Positions 7,638 through 16,001 of a stretch of 64,000 bases of DNA are shown here, piece after piece. How positions within the stretch are numbered: the stretch's first letter is position 1; the number at the start of each line of letters is the position of its first letter. The stretch lies in assembly GCF_900105925.1 (NCBI RefSeq), contig NZ_LT629791.1:1364001-1428000 (forward strand), in the 5' to 3' direction. The position numbers were made by a program, and so were the translations under genes. Source of the DNA: Jiangella alkaliphila. GTDB taxonomy: Bacteria > Actinomycetota > Actinomycetes > Jiangellales > Jiangellaceae. Under the pieces are notes generated by a model. The model was not told where the DNA came from. It searched no databases and worked only from the letters and a program-made list of their open reading frames with translations.

Positions 7638-9701
7638 GTGACAGAGACCACGCCGGAGACCCCGGACATCCCACCCACTCCGTTCCATGACCTGGACGCC
7701 TACGTGGCACTGCCGCGCACCGGCGGGCTGACGCTGTCACCCGACGGCAGCCGCCTGGTGACCGCCGTGTCCACGCTGAGCCCCGACAGCACGAAGTACG
7801 TCACGGCGCTCTGGGAGGTCGACCCCGCCGGCGAGCGTCCGGCCCGGCGGCTGACCCGCAGCGCCAAGGGCGAGAGCGGCGCGGCGTTCCTGCCCGACGG
7901 CTCGCTGCTGTTCGGATCGGCCCGCCCCGACCCGTCCGTGAAGGATGACGACGAGGTGCCGCTGCTCTGGTTGCTGCCGGCCGACGGCGGCGAGGCCCGC
8001 GTCGTCGCGAAGCGGCCCGGCGGGGTGGGCGGTGTGGTCGTCGCGCGCGAGTCCGGCACCGTCGTGGTCGCCTCCAGCACCTTCCCCTCGTCGACCGACA
8101 CCGAGTCCGAGGAGAAGCGGCGCAAGGAGCGCAAGGAGAAGAAGGTCGCCGCGATCCTGCACGAGCGTTACCCGGTGCGGTACTGGGACCACGACCTCGG
8201 CCCCGACGCGCCGCGGCTGTTCGCCGGCGCGCTGCACGACGGCGAGTCCCCGCTCGACGACCCCGCGGTCGACCTGCGCGACCTCACCCCTGACGCCGGC
8301 CGGGCGCTCGACTCCACCACGTACGACGTCAGCCCCGACGGCTCCACCGTCGTGGCGGTGTGGAACCTGCCCGAGCGCGGCGGCTTCCGCCAGGCTCTGG
8401 TGCTGATCGACGTCGCCTCCGGCGAGCGGCGCGTGCTGGCCGACGTCGCCGACCACGAGTTCGAGGCGCCGAAGTTCAGCCCCGACGGATCGAGCGTCGC
8501 CGCCGTCAAGGGGCGGCGCTCCACGCCCACCGAGCCGGTCGACCAGGACCTGGTCGTCATCTCGGTGGCCGACGGCGCCTCCCGCTCGCTCACCGGTGAC
8601 TGGGACCGCTGGCCGGGGTCGCCGGCCTGGACGCCGGACGGCGCGGCGATCCTCTTCACGGCCGACGACGACGGCCGCTCCCCGGTGTTCCGGGCCGACC
8701 TCGCCAGCGGCGAGATCACCCGGCTCACCGCCGACGACTTCGCCTACTCCGACCTCGTCGTCTCGCCCGACGGCACGAGCGTCTACGCGCTGCGTACGTC
8801 CTACCTCGAGCCGCCGCGGCCGGTCCGGCTGTCGGCGACCGCCGCCCGGCAGGACTCCCAGCCGCTGCCGGCGCCGTCGCCGGTGCCCGCGCTGCCCGGC
8901 ACCATCGCCGAGCTCGACACCACGGCCGCCGACGGCGTTCGCGTCCGCGCCTGGCTCGCGCTGCCCGAGGGCGCGTCGGCCACCAGCCCGGCGCCGCTGC
9001 TGCTGTGGATCCACGGCGGCCCGCTCGGCTCCTGGAACGCGTGGTCGTGGCGGTGGAACCCGTGGCTCGCGGTCGCGCAGGGCTACGCCGTCCTGCTGCC
9101 CGACCCGGCGCTGTCGACCGGCTACGGCCTCGACTTCATCCGCCGCGGCTGGGGCGCGTGGGGCAAGGCGCCGTACACCGACCTCATGGCGATCACCGAC
9201 GCCGCCGTCGCCCGCGACGACATCGACGAGACCCGCACCGCGGCGATGGGCGGCTCGTTCGGTGGCTACATGGCGAACTGGGTGGCCGGCAACACCGACC
9301 GCTTCGACGCCATCGTCACCCACGCCAGCCTGTGGGCCCTGGACCAGTTCGGCCCGACCACCGATGCCGCGTTCTACTGGGTCAAGGAGATGTCGGCCGA
9401 GATGGCGGCGGCCAACTCGCCGCACAACCACGTCGACACCATCACGACCCCCATGCTGGTCATCCACGGCGACCGCGACTACCGAGTGCCGATCGGCGAG
9501 GCGCTGCGGCTCTGGTTCGAGATCGCCTCCCGGGCCGAGGCCGAGGACGGCGAGATCCCGCACAAGTTCCTCTACTTCCCCGACGAGAACCACTGGATCC
9601 TCACCCCGCAGCACGCGAAGGTCTGGTACGAGACGGTGTTCGCCTTCCTCGCGCACAACGTGCTGGGCAAGGACTGGGAGACGCCGGCGATCCTCACCTG
9701 A
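7638..9701 (+). CDS. S9-family prolyl oligopeptidase-like serine peptidase
   Basis: A cytosolic peptidase of 687 residues with an N-terminal beta-propeller (repeated SPDGS-type blades, about residues 25-420) and a C-terminal alpha/beta hydrolase domain. The catalytic triad is visible: Ser about 540 in GGSFGGYM, Asp about 614 in HGDRDYRVP, and His about 652 in DENHWIL. There is no signal peptide. An acylaminoacyl-peptidase or dipeptidyl-peptidase activity is expected; the exact specificity is unknown. The GTG start lies 62 bases after the LacI gene. It converges on the nucleotidase gene with only 21 bp between stop codons. Confidence 0.9.
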   Translation: MTETTPETPDIPPTPFHDLDAYVALPRTGGLTLSPDGSRLVTAVSTLSPDSTKYVTALWEVDPAGERPARRLTRSAKGESGAAFLPDGSLLFGSARPDPSVKDDDEVPLLWLLPADGGEARVVAKRPGGVGGVVVARESGTVVVASSTFPSSTDTESEEKRRKERKEKKVAAILHERYPVRYWDHDLGPDAPRLFAGALHDGESPLDDPAVDLRDLTPDAGRALDSTTYDVSPDGSTVVAVWNLPERGGFRQALVLIDVASGERRVLADVADHEFEAPKFSPDGSSVAAVKGRRSTPTEPVDQDLVVISVADGASRSLTGDWDRWPGSPAWTPDGAAILFTADDDGRSPVFRADLASGEITRLTADDFAYSDLVVSPDGTSVYALRTSYLEPPRPVRLSATAARQDSQPLPAPSPVPALPGTIAELDTTAADGVRVRAWLALPEGASATSPAPLLLWIHGGPLGSWNAWSWRWNPWLAVAQGYAVLLPDPALSTGYGLDFIRRGWGAWGKAPYTDLMAITDAAVARDDIDETRTAAMGGSFGGYMANWVAGNTDRFDAIVTHASLWALDQFGPTTDAAFYWVKEMSAEMAAANSPHNHVDTITTPMLVIHGDRDYRVPIGEALRLWFEIASRAEAEDGEIPHKFLYFPDENHWILTPQHAKVWYETVFAFLAHNVLGKDWETPAILT

Positions 9702-9722
9702 CCGCCGGCGCGCCCCGTGTGC

Positions 9723-11495
9723 TCAGCGCGCGCTCGCCCTGCCCACCTCGGGCGGGGCGAGCGGCGAGTGCGCCTCGGCGTAGCGCCACAGCGCGTCACC
9801 GCCGTTGAAGAGGCTGCGGTCCTGGTCGCGAGCGTCGAACAGGGCAGTGAAGCCCGGGGTGGAGTTCTTGGCGAAGAAGTTGTTCGCCAGCGTCGCCACC
9901 CGGTACTGCCCGCCCGGCCGCAGCGGCCGCCCGTCGATCCGGACGCTGCCCGGCACGACCCGCCGGCCCACCGGCCGGTCGGTGTCGTAGGCGTACGTGA
10001 CGTTGCCGGACACCGCCATCGACCGGAACGTCACCGTCCCGTTCGAGCCCGCCTGCCACTGGCTCTCCAGCAGGTCGAGCACGTCACGGCCGGTCACCGT
10101 GCCGCGGACGATGCCGACGCCGATGCCGGAGTCGTAGACCACGCCGACCGCGAGCTCCGGGAACAGCACCCGGCCCGGCGCGTCGGCCGGCAGTGCGGCG
10201 TTCGGCGCATGGGCGAGGTCGGCGCGCAGGATGCCGGGCATCGCCACCGCCAGGTCGGCCGCGCCGTCCTGGTTCGCCGCCCAAAGGAACGCGTCGGCGG
10301 CCAGGTTGTAGGCCGGCGACTCCGCCGCGTCGCCCGGCGCCCGGCGGATGTCGCCGGTGATCGTGGCGATCTCGGTGGCGTTGCGTTCGGCCAGTTCGCC
10401 CCGCCAGTAGTCGGCGATGCGCACCGCCTCCGGGTCCGGCGCGACGTCCTGGGTGTTGGGGTGCAGGACGGACGTGGTGCGGTCGCGGACGACGTCACCG
10501 GTGGCCGGGTCCAGCTGCAGGCCGATCTCGCTGATCAGGTGGCCGTGGTTGCCGCCCTGGACGATCGGCCGCGGCACGCCGTCGGGGCCGGGCAGGAGGC
10601 AGTTGACCATGCCGTGCCAGTGCCCGGTGACGATCGCGTCGACCTCGGCGTCGATCTCGCGGTTGAAGTCGACGGCCGGGCCGAACGGCGCGACGCAGTT
10701 GTTGTAGCCGGTGCCGGCCTGCTGCGAGAACCCCTCGTGCAGCACGACGACGATCGCCTCGACGCCTTGGTCGCGCAGGTCCGCCGTCGCGGCGTTGATC
10801 GCGGCGACCTCGGGTGCGTAGTCGTAGCCGGCCGGCGTGTACGACATCTGCTCGCTCGACGTCAGCGACGTCGTGGCGTGCACGAACCCGACCGGCAGCG
10901 TGCCGCCGGCGCCGTCGTCGACATACTCGACGTGCGACGGCGACAGCGCGGGCTCGCCGGTCGCGCGGTCGATGACGTTCGCCGAGTAGTACTCGTACTC
11001 GGCGCCGTCGAACACCTGCCCAGTCGAGTCGGTGAAGCACAGGTCGTCGTCCGGGCGGCCCTCGCAGGTGCCGTTCCGCAGGTGGTCGAGGAACGCGAAG
11101 CCGCGGTCCAACTCGTGGTTGCCGACGGTGGAGAACTCCAGCCCGATCGCGTCGAGGTACTCGACGGTCGGCTCGTTCCAGAAGAACTCGGTCTCGTCCG
11201 GCCAGCCTGAGAAGTCGTCGCCGGCGGAGAACAGGATCGAGTTCGGCTGCCCGGCGGCGAGCTGCTTCAGGTGGGTCGCCAGGTACGCGCCGCCGCCGAC
11301 GGTCTGCGCGGGGTCGCCGGCGTGCGCGCCCCGGATCGTCGCGGTGTAGCTGCCGAAGTAGCCGTGCAGGTCGGTCAGCGAGAGCAGCTGGACCGGGACG
11401 GTGCCCGCCGCCGGCTGGTCCGCGGTGGCGGCCGGTGCGGTGGCGCCGGCCAGGGCGAGCCCGGCGATGCCGGTGAGGACGATCGTGCGGCGCAT
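9723..11495 (-). CDS. Secreted 5'-nucleotidase / metallophosphatase
   Basis: An exported phosphoesterase of 590 residues that probably releases phosphate from extracellular nucleotides. An N-terminal signal peptide (MRRTIVLTGIAGLALAGATA) is followed by a calcineurin-like metallophosphatase domain. Its metal-binding motifs are LTDLHGYFG, SAGDDFSGW, GNHELDRG and VTGHWHGMVN. The C-terminal 5'-nucleotidase domain carries the substrate-stacking region (VVYDSGIGVGIVRGTVTGRD, then YRVATLANNFF). The first motif has LHG rather than the usual DxH, which may alter one metal ligand. Its ATG overlaps the stop of the upstream phosphodiesterase gene, so the two form an operon, probably for phosphate scavenging. 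Confidence 0.88.
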   Translation of the reverse strand: MRRTIVLTGIAGLALAGATAPAATADQPAAGTVPVQLLSLTDLHGYFGSYTATIRGAHAGDPAQTVGGGAYLATHLKQLAAGQPNSILFSAGDDFSGWPDETEFFWNEPTVEYLDAIGLEFSTVGNHELDRGFAFLDHLRNGTCEGRPDDDLCFTDSTGQVFDGAEYEYYSANVIDRATGEPALSPSHVEYVDDGAGGTLPVGFVHATTSLTSSEQMSYTPAGYDYAPEVAAINAATADLRDQGVEAIVVVLHEGFSQQAGTGYNNCVAPFGPAVDFNREIDAEVDAIVTGHWHGMVNCLLPGPDGVPRPIVQGGNHGHLISEIGLQLDPATGDVVRDRTTSVLHPNTQDVAPDPEAVRIADYWRGELAERNATEIATITGDIRRAPGDAAESPAYNLAADAFLWAANQDGAADLAVAMPGILRADLAHAPNAALPADAPGRVLFPELAVGVVYDSGIGVGIVRGTVTGRDVLDLLESQWQAGSNGTVTFRSMAVSGNVTYAYDTDRPVGRRVVPGSVRIDGRPLRPGGQYRVATLANNFFAKNSTPGFTALFDARDQDRSLFNGGDALWRYAEAHSPLAPPEVGRASAR

Positions 11496-12949
11496 CAACG
11501 GCTCCCGGTCCGCTCGAACTCGAGGTGGTCGAGGTTGAAGTTCTGGTACGCGTCCGGGTCGATCCGCACGGTGAACTCGTGCGTCCCGCGGCCCAGCAGC
11601 ACGCCGTCGTCGCCCACCTGCTGGGTCATGAAGTTGTTGTGGCCGGTCGTCGTCCGCACGTCCACCGGGCCGAGGCCGGCGCCGTCGTCGAACTCGACGG
11701 TGAACCGGCCGGCGGGGCGGTACGGCGACGACACCCGTGCGGTGACGGCGTAGCGACCCGGCACCCGGACGTCGACGGAGTAACGGATCCACTCGCCGCC
11801 GCGGATCCAGCAGACGACGGTCGCGCCGCCGTTGTCGCAGACGTCGATGCCCTCGTACTCGCGGGCCGCGCCGCCGCGGTTCTCGACGTCCTGGTCCGCG
11901 TAGCCGACGCCGAGCCCGTCGGTCGAGTAGTCCTCGGCCTCGACCCGCAGCACGTTGCGGGGGAGCACCGGCCAGTCCTGACCGGCGTCGCGGGCGGCCA
12001 GCCAGTCGACCAGCGCGTCCTGGTCGTCGGTCTGGATCATCGACGCGCCGTGCCGCTCGACCACCGGCTCCCAGCCCTCGGCCGGGTCGGTCAGCGACCG
12101 CTCGTCGGTGTACCCGGCGGCCAGGCCGTACCACATGGTGTTGATCCACACCCTGGCGTCCTCCCGAATGCCGGCGACGGTGCTGGGCTGGATCTGCGGG
12201 TCGGTCAGCCGGTCGAAGACCAGCTCGTAGGCCTGCGGCCGGCCGGCGTCGTCGGCGAACGTGCCGATTGACGCCGCGTTGCCGTCACCCACGACGTGCG
12301 TGTAGAGGATCTCCGGGTCGCGGGCGAGGAACGCCTCGACCTCGGCCACCGGCGCGTCGCTCTTGAAGATCGCGTTGCGCAGCGTGCCGGTCTCGACCAG
12401 CAGCTCGTACTCCTGGTCGCGGAACGGCCAGCCCTTGTCCAGGTTGACCATCGCCCGGTCCTTCACGACGGCCAGCGCCTCCTCCAGCGTCGGCACCTGG
12501 TGGCCGGTGACGGCGGCCTGCGCGCCGCCGAGGTGCTCCCTCAGCCGCAGCGCCTTGATCTGGGCGAGCGTGAGCGACGAGACCGCGCCGGTGCCGTTCG
12601 TGGTCCGGTTCACCGTGGTGTCGTGCATGAGCACGAGGTGGCCGTCGGCCGTCCGCTGCACATCGATCTCGACGACGTGCGCGCCGCGTTCGATCGCCTG
12701 CTCGATGGCGGCGATCGAGTTCTCCGGCGCGCCGCGCCAGTAGCCGCGGTGCGCGATGACCATCACGCCGGCGTCCGGCCCGTGGTCCAGGTACATCTCG
12801 TGGATGTCCTCGATCCCGCGGACGGCGGGGGCGGCCTGGGCTGCGGGCGTGGCGGGTGGCGAGGCCTGATCGTCCGCGCGGACGAAGCCGGCCACCGTCA
12901 GCGCGACCGCGGCCGTCGTGACCGCGGTGGTCCTCCAGGTGCTGGGCAT
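11495..12949 (-). CDS. Secreted glycerophosphodiester phosphodiesterase with carbohydrate-binding-like C-terminus
   Basis: An exported enzyme of 484 residues. A signal peptide (about residues 1-27) precedes the GDPD barrel, with the classic IAHRGYWRGAPENSIAAIEQ and HVVEIDVQRTADGHLVLMHD motifs holding the catalytic histidines and metal-binding Glu/Asp. From about residue 330 a jelly-roll domain resembling CBM6/CBM35 follows (VEAEDYS, GEWIRYSVDVRVPGRYAVTA). A polysaccharide or teichoic-acid-like target in the cell wall is therefore plausible. The ATG at 12949 is preceded by GGGAGC. It is co-transcribed with the 5'-nucleotidase. Confidence 0.88.
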   Translation of the reverse strand: MPSTWRTTAVTTAAVALTVAGFVRADDQASPPATPAAQAAPAVRGIEDIHEMYLDHGPDAGVMVIAHRGYWRGAPENSIAAIEQAIERGAHVVEIDVQRTADGHLVLMHDTTVNRTTNGTGAVSSLTLAQIKALRLREHLGGAQAAVTGHQVPTLEEALAVVKDRAMVNLDKGWPFRDQEYELLVETGTLRNAIFKSDAPVAEVEAFLARDPEILYTHVVGDGNAASIGTFADDAGRPQAYELVFDRLTDPQIQPSTVAGIREDARVWINTMWYGLAAGYTDERSLTDPAEGWEPVVERHGASMIQTDDQDALVDWLAARDAGQDWPVLPRNVLRVEAEDYSTDGLGVGYADQDVENRGGAAREYEGIDVCDNGGATVVCWIRGGEWIRYSVDVRVPGRYAVTARVSSPYRPAGRFTVEFDDGAGLGPVDVRTTTGHNNFMTQQVGDDGVLLGRGTHEFTVRIDPDAYQNFNLDHLEFERTGSR

Positions 12950-13071
12950 GGGGTGCTCCCGATGGGGGTGGGGGTGAACCACCCACTCTCGGCAGGCAAG
13001 GTGTGCGGCAAGGGGCCGCCCGGTGACGCCCGCCCGACGCTCCTGTGAAGACGGGCGCGCACGATTGACCC

Positions 13072-13200
13072 ATGGCATCGACTGGACGCGCCCGGGTCCG
13101 CGCTCCCGAGCTGGTCGGCCGCGGCGGCTGGCTCAACACCGGCGACACCGCGCCGACCCTCGCCGAGCTGCGCGGCCGCTTCGTGCTGCTCGACTTCTGA
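13072..13200 (+). pseudogene. Truncated 5' copy of a thioredoxin/NHL gene
   Basis: A 42-codon frame reading MASTGRARVRAPELVGRGGW and ending LLDF, then TGA. It aligns without gaps to the first residues of the intact gene at 13461; ARVRAPELVGRGGWLNTG is identical. It stops exactly where the intact protein has the Trp before its CINC redox site. Similarity ends at that codon. The two copies have diverged clearly, so this is an old paralogue or remnant of replaced DNA, not a fresh duplication. Lacking the active site, it can hardly be a functional enzyme. Confidence 0.7.
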
Positions 13201-13206
13201 GAGTCG

Positions 13207-13234
13207 TTGACGGTCCACTAACGGCTGCTACATT
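13207..13234 (+). promoter_or_regulatory. Sigma-70-type promoter for the mini-gene
   Basis: TTGACG at 13207-13212 and TACATT at 13229-13234 are separated by 16 bp, close to the housekeeping consensus. Transcription would begin near 13241, leaving a leader of about 47 bases before the GTG at 13288. It starts just downstream of the truncated gene fragment. Confidence 0.6.
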
Positions 13235-13287
13235 GGGCGCATTCATCCCATTCCGGCCCGCACTCGCCCGCGGGAGGAGGTGATCTA

Positions 13288-13389
13288 GTGCGGAAGCTCA
13301 TCATCGCCATCTTCGCCGCCGTCGGCCTGACCCTCGGCGGCGTCGCTGCAGCGGCCCCGGCCGCCGCCGACAACCACTTCTGTTGCTGA
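13288..13389 (+). CDS. 33-residue signal-peptide-like mini-protein ending DNHFCC
   Basis: A tiny gene encoding MRKLIIAIFAAVGLTLGGVA, then AAAPAAADNHFCC. It has a basic N-terminus, a hydrophobic core and an Ala-rich cleavage site that would release only DNHFCC or a similar stub. The ribosome-binding site is exceptional: AGGAGGTGATC at 13275-13285 matches the 16S rRNA tail over 11 bases, 7 bases (from GGAGG) before the GTG. A good promoter lies upstream and a hairpin lies 16 bases after the stop. It precedes a thioredoxin-fold gene with a CCINC motif. It may be a cysteine- or redox-sensing leader peptide or a secreted peptide; I recognise no family. Confidence 0.7.
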   Translation: MRKLIIAIFAAVGLTLGGVAAAAPAAADNHFCC

Positions 13390-13405
13390 CGCGGCGCCTA
13401 TGATG

Positions 13406-13434
13406 GCCCCGTCCTTCACCTCGGAGGGCGGGGC
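13406..13434 (+). other. Hairpin between the Cys-Cys mini-gene and the thioredoxin/NHL gene
   Basis: GCCCCGTCCT (13406-13415) pairs with AGGGCGGGGC (13425-13434) over 10 bp including one G-U pair; the loop is 9 bases. No T-run follows. It sits 16 bases after the mini-gene stop and 26 bases before the next ATG, a suitable place for attenuation or for sequestering the start region. Confidence 0.55.
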
Positions 13435-13460
13435 GTTCGGCGTTCGCGGACAATGGGTCC

Positions 13461-15299
13461 ATGACGCAACACCGAGCGCGAGCGCGCGTCCGTGCCCCTG
13501 AGCTGGTCGGCCGCGGAGGGTGGCTGAACACCGGAGGTGAGGACCTCTCCCTCGCCGACCTCCGAGGTCGGTTTGCCGTCGTGGACTTCTGGACGTTCTG
13601 CTGCATCAACTGCCTGCACGTCCTCGACGAGCTGCGGCCGCTGGAGGAGCAGTACGGTGACGGGCTGACGATCATCGGCGTGCACTCGCCGAAGTTCGTG
13701 CACGAGGCCGAGCACGAGGCGGTCGTCGCCGCGGTGGAGCGCTACGGCGTGCACCACCCGGTGCTCGACGACCCGGACCTGACGACGTGGCAGCAGTACG
13801 CGGTCCGGGCCTGGCCGACGCTGACGCTGATCGACCCCGAGGGGTACATCGTCGCCCAGTTCTCCGGCGAGGGGCACGCGCACGCGCTCACCGCGATCCT
13901 CGACGAGCTGATCCCGGTCCACGAGGTCAAGGGCACGCTGCGCCGCGGCGACGGCCCGTACGTCCCGCCGGAGCCCGAGCCCAGCACGCTGCGCTTCCCC
14001 GGCAAGGTCGTCGCGCTGCCGGGCGGCAGGTTCCTGGTCAGCGACAGCGGCAACCACAGCCTGGTCGAGCTGGCCGACGACCTCGAGACGGTGGTCCGGC
14101 GCATCGGCACCGGCGAGCGCGGCCTGGCCGACGGCGGGCCGGGTGAGGCGCGCTTCAACGAGCCGCAGGGCCTCACGCTGCTGCCGCCGGAGCTCCACTC
14201 GTGGACCGGCTACGAGGTCGTCGTCGCCGACACCGTCAACCACGTGTTGCGCGGCGTCCGGCTGGCCGACGGCCACGTCAGCACCATCGCCGGTACCGGC
14301 TCGCCGTGGATGCAGGGCGACCCCAACGGCGACGACGTCAGCGGCGACCCGCGCGCCGTCCCGATGTCGTCGCCGTGGGACGTCGCGTGGTCGCCCGCCC
14401 ACCTGACCGTCGTCGTCGCGATGGCGGGCATCCACCAGCTCTGGGCGTTCGACCCGAAGGAACCGTCCATCGAGGTGCTCGCCGGCACCACGAACGAGGG
14501 GCTCGTCGACGGCAAGCTGCGCGACGCCTGGTTCGCGCAGACGTCCGGCCTGGCGGTGACGGCCGACCGCACGCTCTGGCTGGCCGACTCCGAGACGTCG
14601 GCGCTGCGGGCGGTCCGCGACGGCGCCGTCGAGACGGCCGTCGGCACCGGGCTGTTCGACTTCGGCTTCCGCGACGGCCCGGCCGGCCAGGCGCTGCTGC
14701 AGCACCCGCTCGGCGTGACGGCGCTGCCGGACGGCTCGGTCGCGATCAGCGACACCTACAACAACGCCGTCCGCCGCTACGACCCCGCGACCGGCGAGGT
14801 CAGCACGCTCGCCACCGGCCTGCGCGAGCCCAGTGGCGCGGTCGTCGACGGCGAGCACCTGGTGGTGGTCGAGTCCGCGGCGCACCGGCTGACCCGCGTC
14901 CCGCTGGGGTCGGCGGCGACGGCGTCCGGTTCGGCGCACCGGACCCAGCGGCCGCCCCTCGACGTCGCGCCCGGTGAGGTCGAGCTGGTCGTCGTGTTCG
15001 ACCCGCCGCCGGGGCAGAAGCTGGACGAGCGGTACGGCTCGGCCACCCGGCTGACGGTGTCGTCGACGCCCGCGCCGCTACTGGCCGGCGGCGAGGGCCG
15101 TGACACCGCACTCACCCGCCGGCTGACCATCACGCCCGACGGCGACGGCGCGGGCGTCCTGCACGTCGCCGCCATGGCCGCGTCGTGCGACGACGGCGGC
15201 GAGAACGCCGCCTGCCACATCCACCAGCAGGACTGGGGCATCCCGGTCCGTGTGGTCGACGGCGGCGCCAGCAGCATCGAGCTCGTGCTGTCCGGCTGA
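13461..15299 (+). CDS. Thioredoxin-fold protein with NHL beta-propeller
   Basis: A 612-residue protein. Residues about 15-155 form a thioredoxin/TlpA-like domain with the redox motif CINC inside FWTFCCINCLHVLDEL and the cis-proline region VRAWPTLTLID. From about residue 170 an NHL propeller follows (LRFPGKVVALPGGRFLVSDS, repeats with VADTVNHVLRGV and ISDTYNNAVRRYD). A small beta domain ends the protein. No signal peptide is visible, so it is probably cytosolic; thiol-disulfide exchange on an unknown partner is inferred. The ATG has no clear Shine-Dalgarno sequence, which fits translational control from the preceding mini-gene or a weak start. Confidence 0.85.
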   Translation: MTQHRARARVRAPELVGRGGWLNTGGEDLSLADLRGRFAVVDFWTFCCINCLHVLDELRPLEEQYGDGLTIIGVHSPKFVHEAEHEAVVAAVERYGVHHPVLDDPDLTTWQQYAVRAWPTLTLIDPEGYIVAQFSGEGHAHALTAILDELIPVHEVKGTLRRGDGPYVPPEPEPSTLRFPGKVVALPGGRFLVSDSGNHSLVELADDLETVVRRIGTGERGLADGGPGEARFNEPQGLTLLPPELHSWTGYEVVVADTVNHVLRGVRLADGHVSTIAGTGSPWMQGDPNGDDVSGDPRAVPMSSPWDVAWSPAHLTVVVAMAGIHQLWAFDPKEPSIEVLAGTTNEGLVDGKLRDAWFAQTSGLAVTADRTLWLADSETSALRAVRDGAVETAVGTGLFDFGFRDGPAGQALLQHPLGVTALPDGSVAISDTYNNAVRRYDPATGEVSTLATGLREPSGAVVDGEHLVVVESAAHRLTRVPLGSAATASGSAHRTQRPPLDVAPGEVELVVVFDPPPGQKLDERYGSATRLTVSSTPAPLLAGGEGRDTALTRRLTITPDGDGAGVLHVAAMAASCDDGGENAACHIHQQDWGIPVRVVDGGASSIELVLSG

Positions 15300-15343
15300 C
15301 CTGCTCCGACACGCACACCTTCCGAATTCCCTGCCGGTGCCGC

Positions 15344-15366
15344 TAGAATTTTGGTCATGCGACCAA
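15344..15366 (+). promoter_or_regulatory. Leaderless promoter and operator overlapping the TetR start
   Basis: A -10 box TAGAAT (15344-15349) lies 7 bases before the ATG at 15357, predicting a leaderless message. The palindrome TTGGTC-ATGC-GACCAA (15351-15366) is centred on the start codon, so a bound repressor would block initiation. Autorepression by the encoded TetR protein is the simplest reading. Confidence 0.6.
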
Positions 15367-16001
15367 GAAATGAGGCGACCGACCAGAAGTCTCGGTCCTT
15401 CATCGAGGCCGCCCGCCGCGACCAGATCGTCCAGGCCGCCGTCGAGACGCTGGCCGAGGTCGGCTACGCCAAGGCGTCGTTCGCCCGCATCGCCGAGCAC
15501 GCCGGCATCAGCGCGGGGCTCATCTCGTACCACTTCGACCACAAGGCCGAGCTGTTCCAGCAGGTCGTCGAGGACATCAACGCGCTGATGGACGGCTGGC
15601 TCACCCGGCACATCGGCGACGCCGGCACCTACCGCGAGGCTCTGCAGCGGCTGATCGAGGGCTTCGTGCTGTTCTGCGACTCCCACCGCGCGCACGTGCT
15701 CGCCCTCGGCCAGGTGCTGGCCGGGGCGGGCGGTCAGGAGAACCGCGAGCTGGTCCGGTCGCAGCGCGAGCAGTCCGTCGGCCAGATCGAGCAGATGCTG
15801 CGCGAAGGCCAGGAGCACGGCGAGTTCCGCGACTTCTCACCCCGGTTCATGGCGGTCACCCTGCTCGGCAGCATCGAGGCCATCCCGAGCGAGCTGTTCG
15901 CCCGCCCCGACACCGATGTCGCCGCCTACGCGAAGGAGCTGTCCATGACCTACGACCTCGCCGTCCGCAAGTCCCGGCTGAGCCGGATCACCCGTGGCTG
16001 A
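15357..16001 (+). CDS. TetR-family transcriptional regulator
   Basis: A 214-residue regulator. The N-terminal helix-turn-helix spans about residues 15-62 (DQIVQAAVETLAEVGYAKAS, then ISAGLISYHFDHKAELF). The ligand-binding C-terminus is variable. The ATG at 15357 is preferred over a TTG two codons upstream because of the leaderless -10 box. Its stop overlaps the start of the PH-domain gene, so it probably controls the following two membrane proteins; its inducer is unknown. Confidence 0.88.
   Translation: MRPRNEATDQKSRSFIEAARRDQIVQAAVETLAEVGYAKASFARIAEHAGISAGLISYHFDHKAELFQQVVEDINALMDGWLTRHIGDAGTYREALQRLIEGFVLFCDSHRAHVLALGQVLAGAGGQENRELVRSQREQSVGQIEQMLREGQEHGEFRDFSPRFMAVTLLGSIEAIPSELFARPDTDVAAYAKELSMTYDLAVRKSRLSRITRG

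Noticed and set aside
7737-9656. 639-codon minus-strand frame opposite the S9 peptidase
   Set aside because: Antisense shadow; the plus frame carries a complete catalytic triad.
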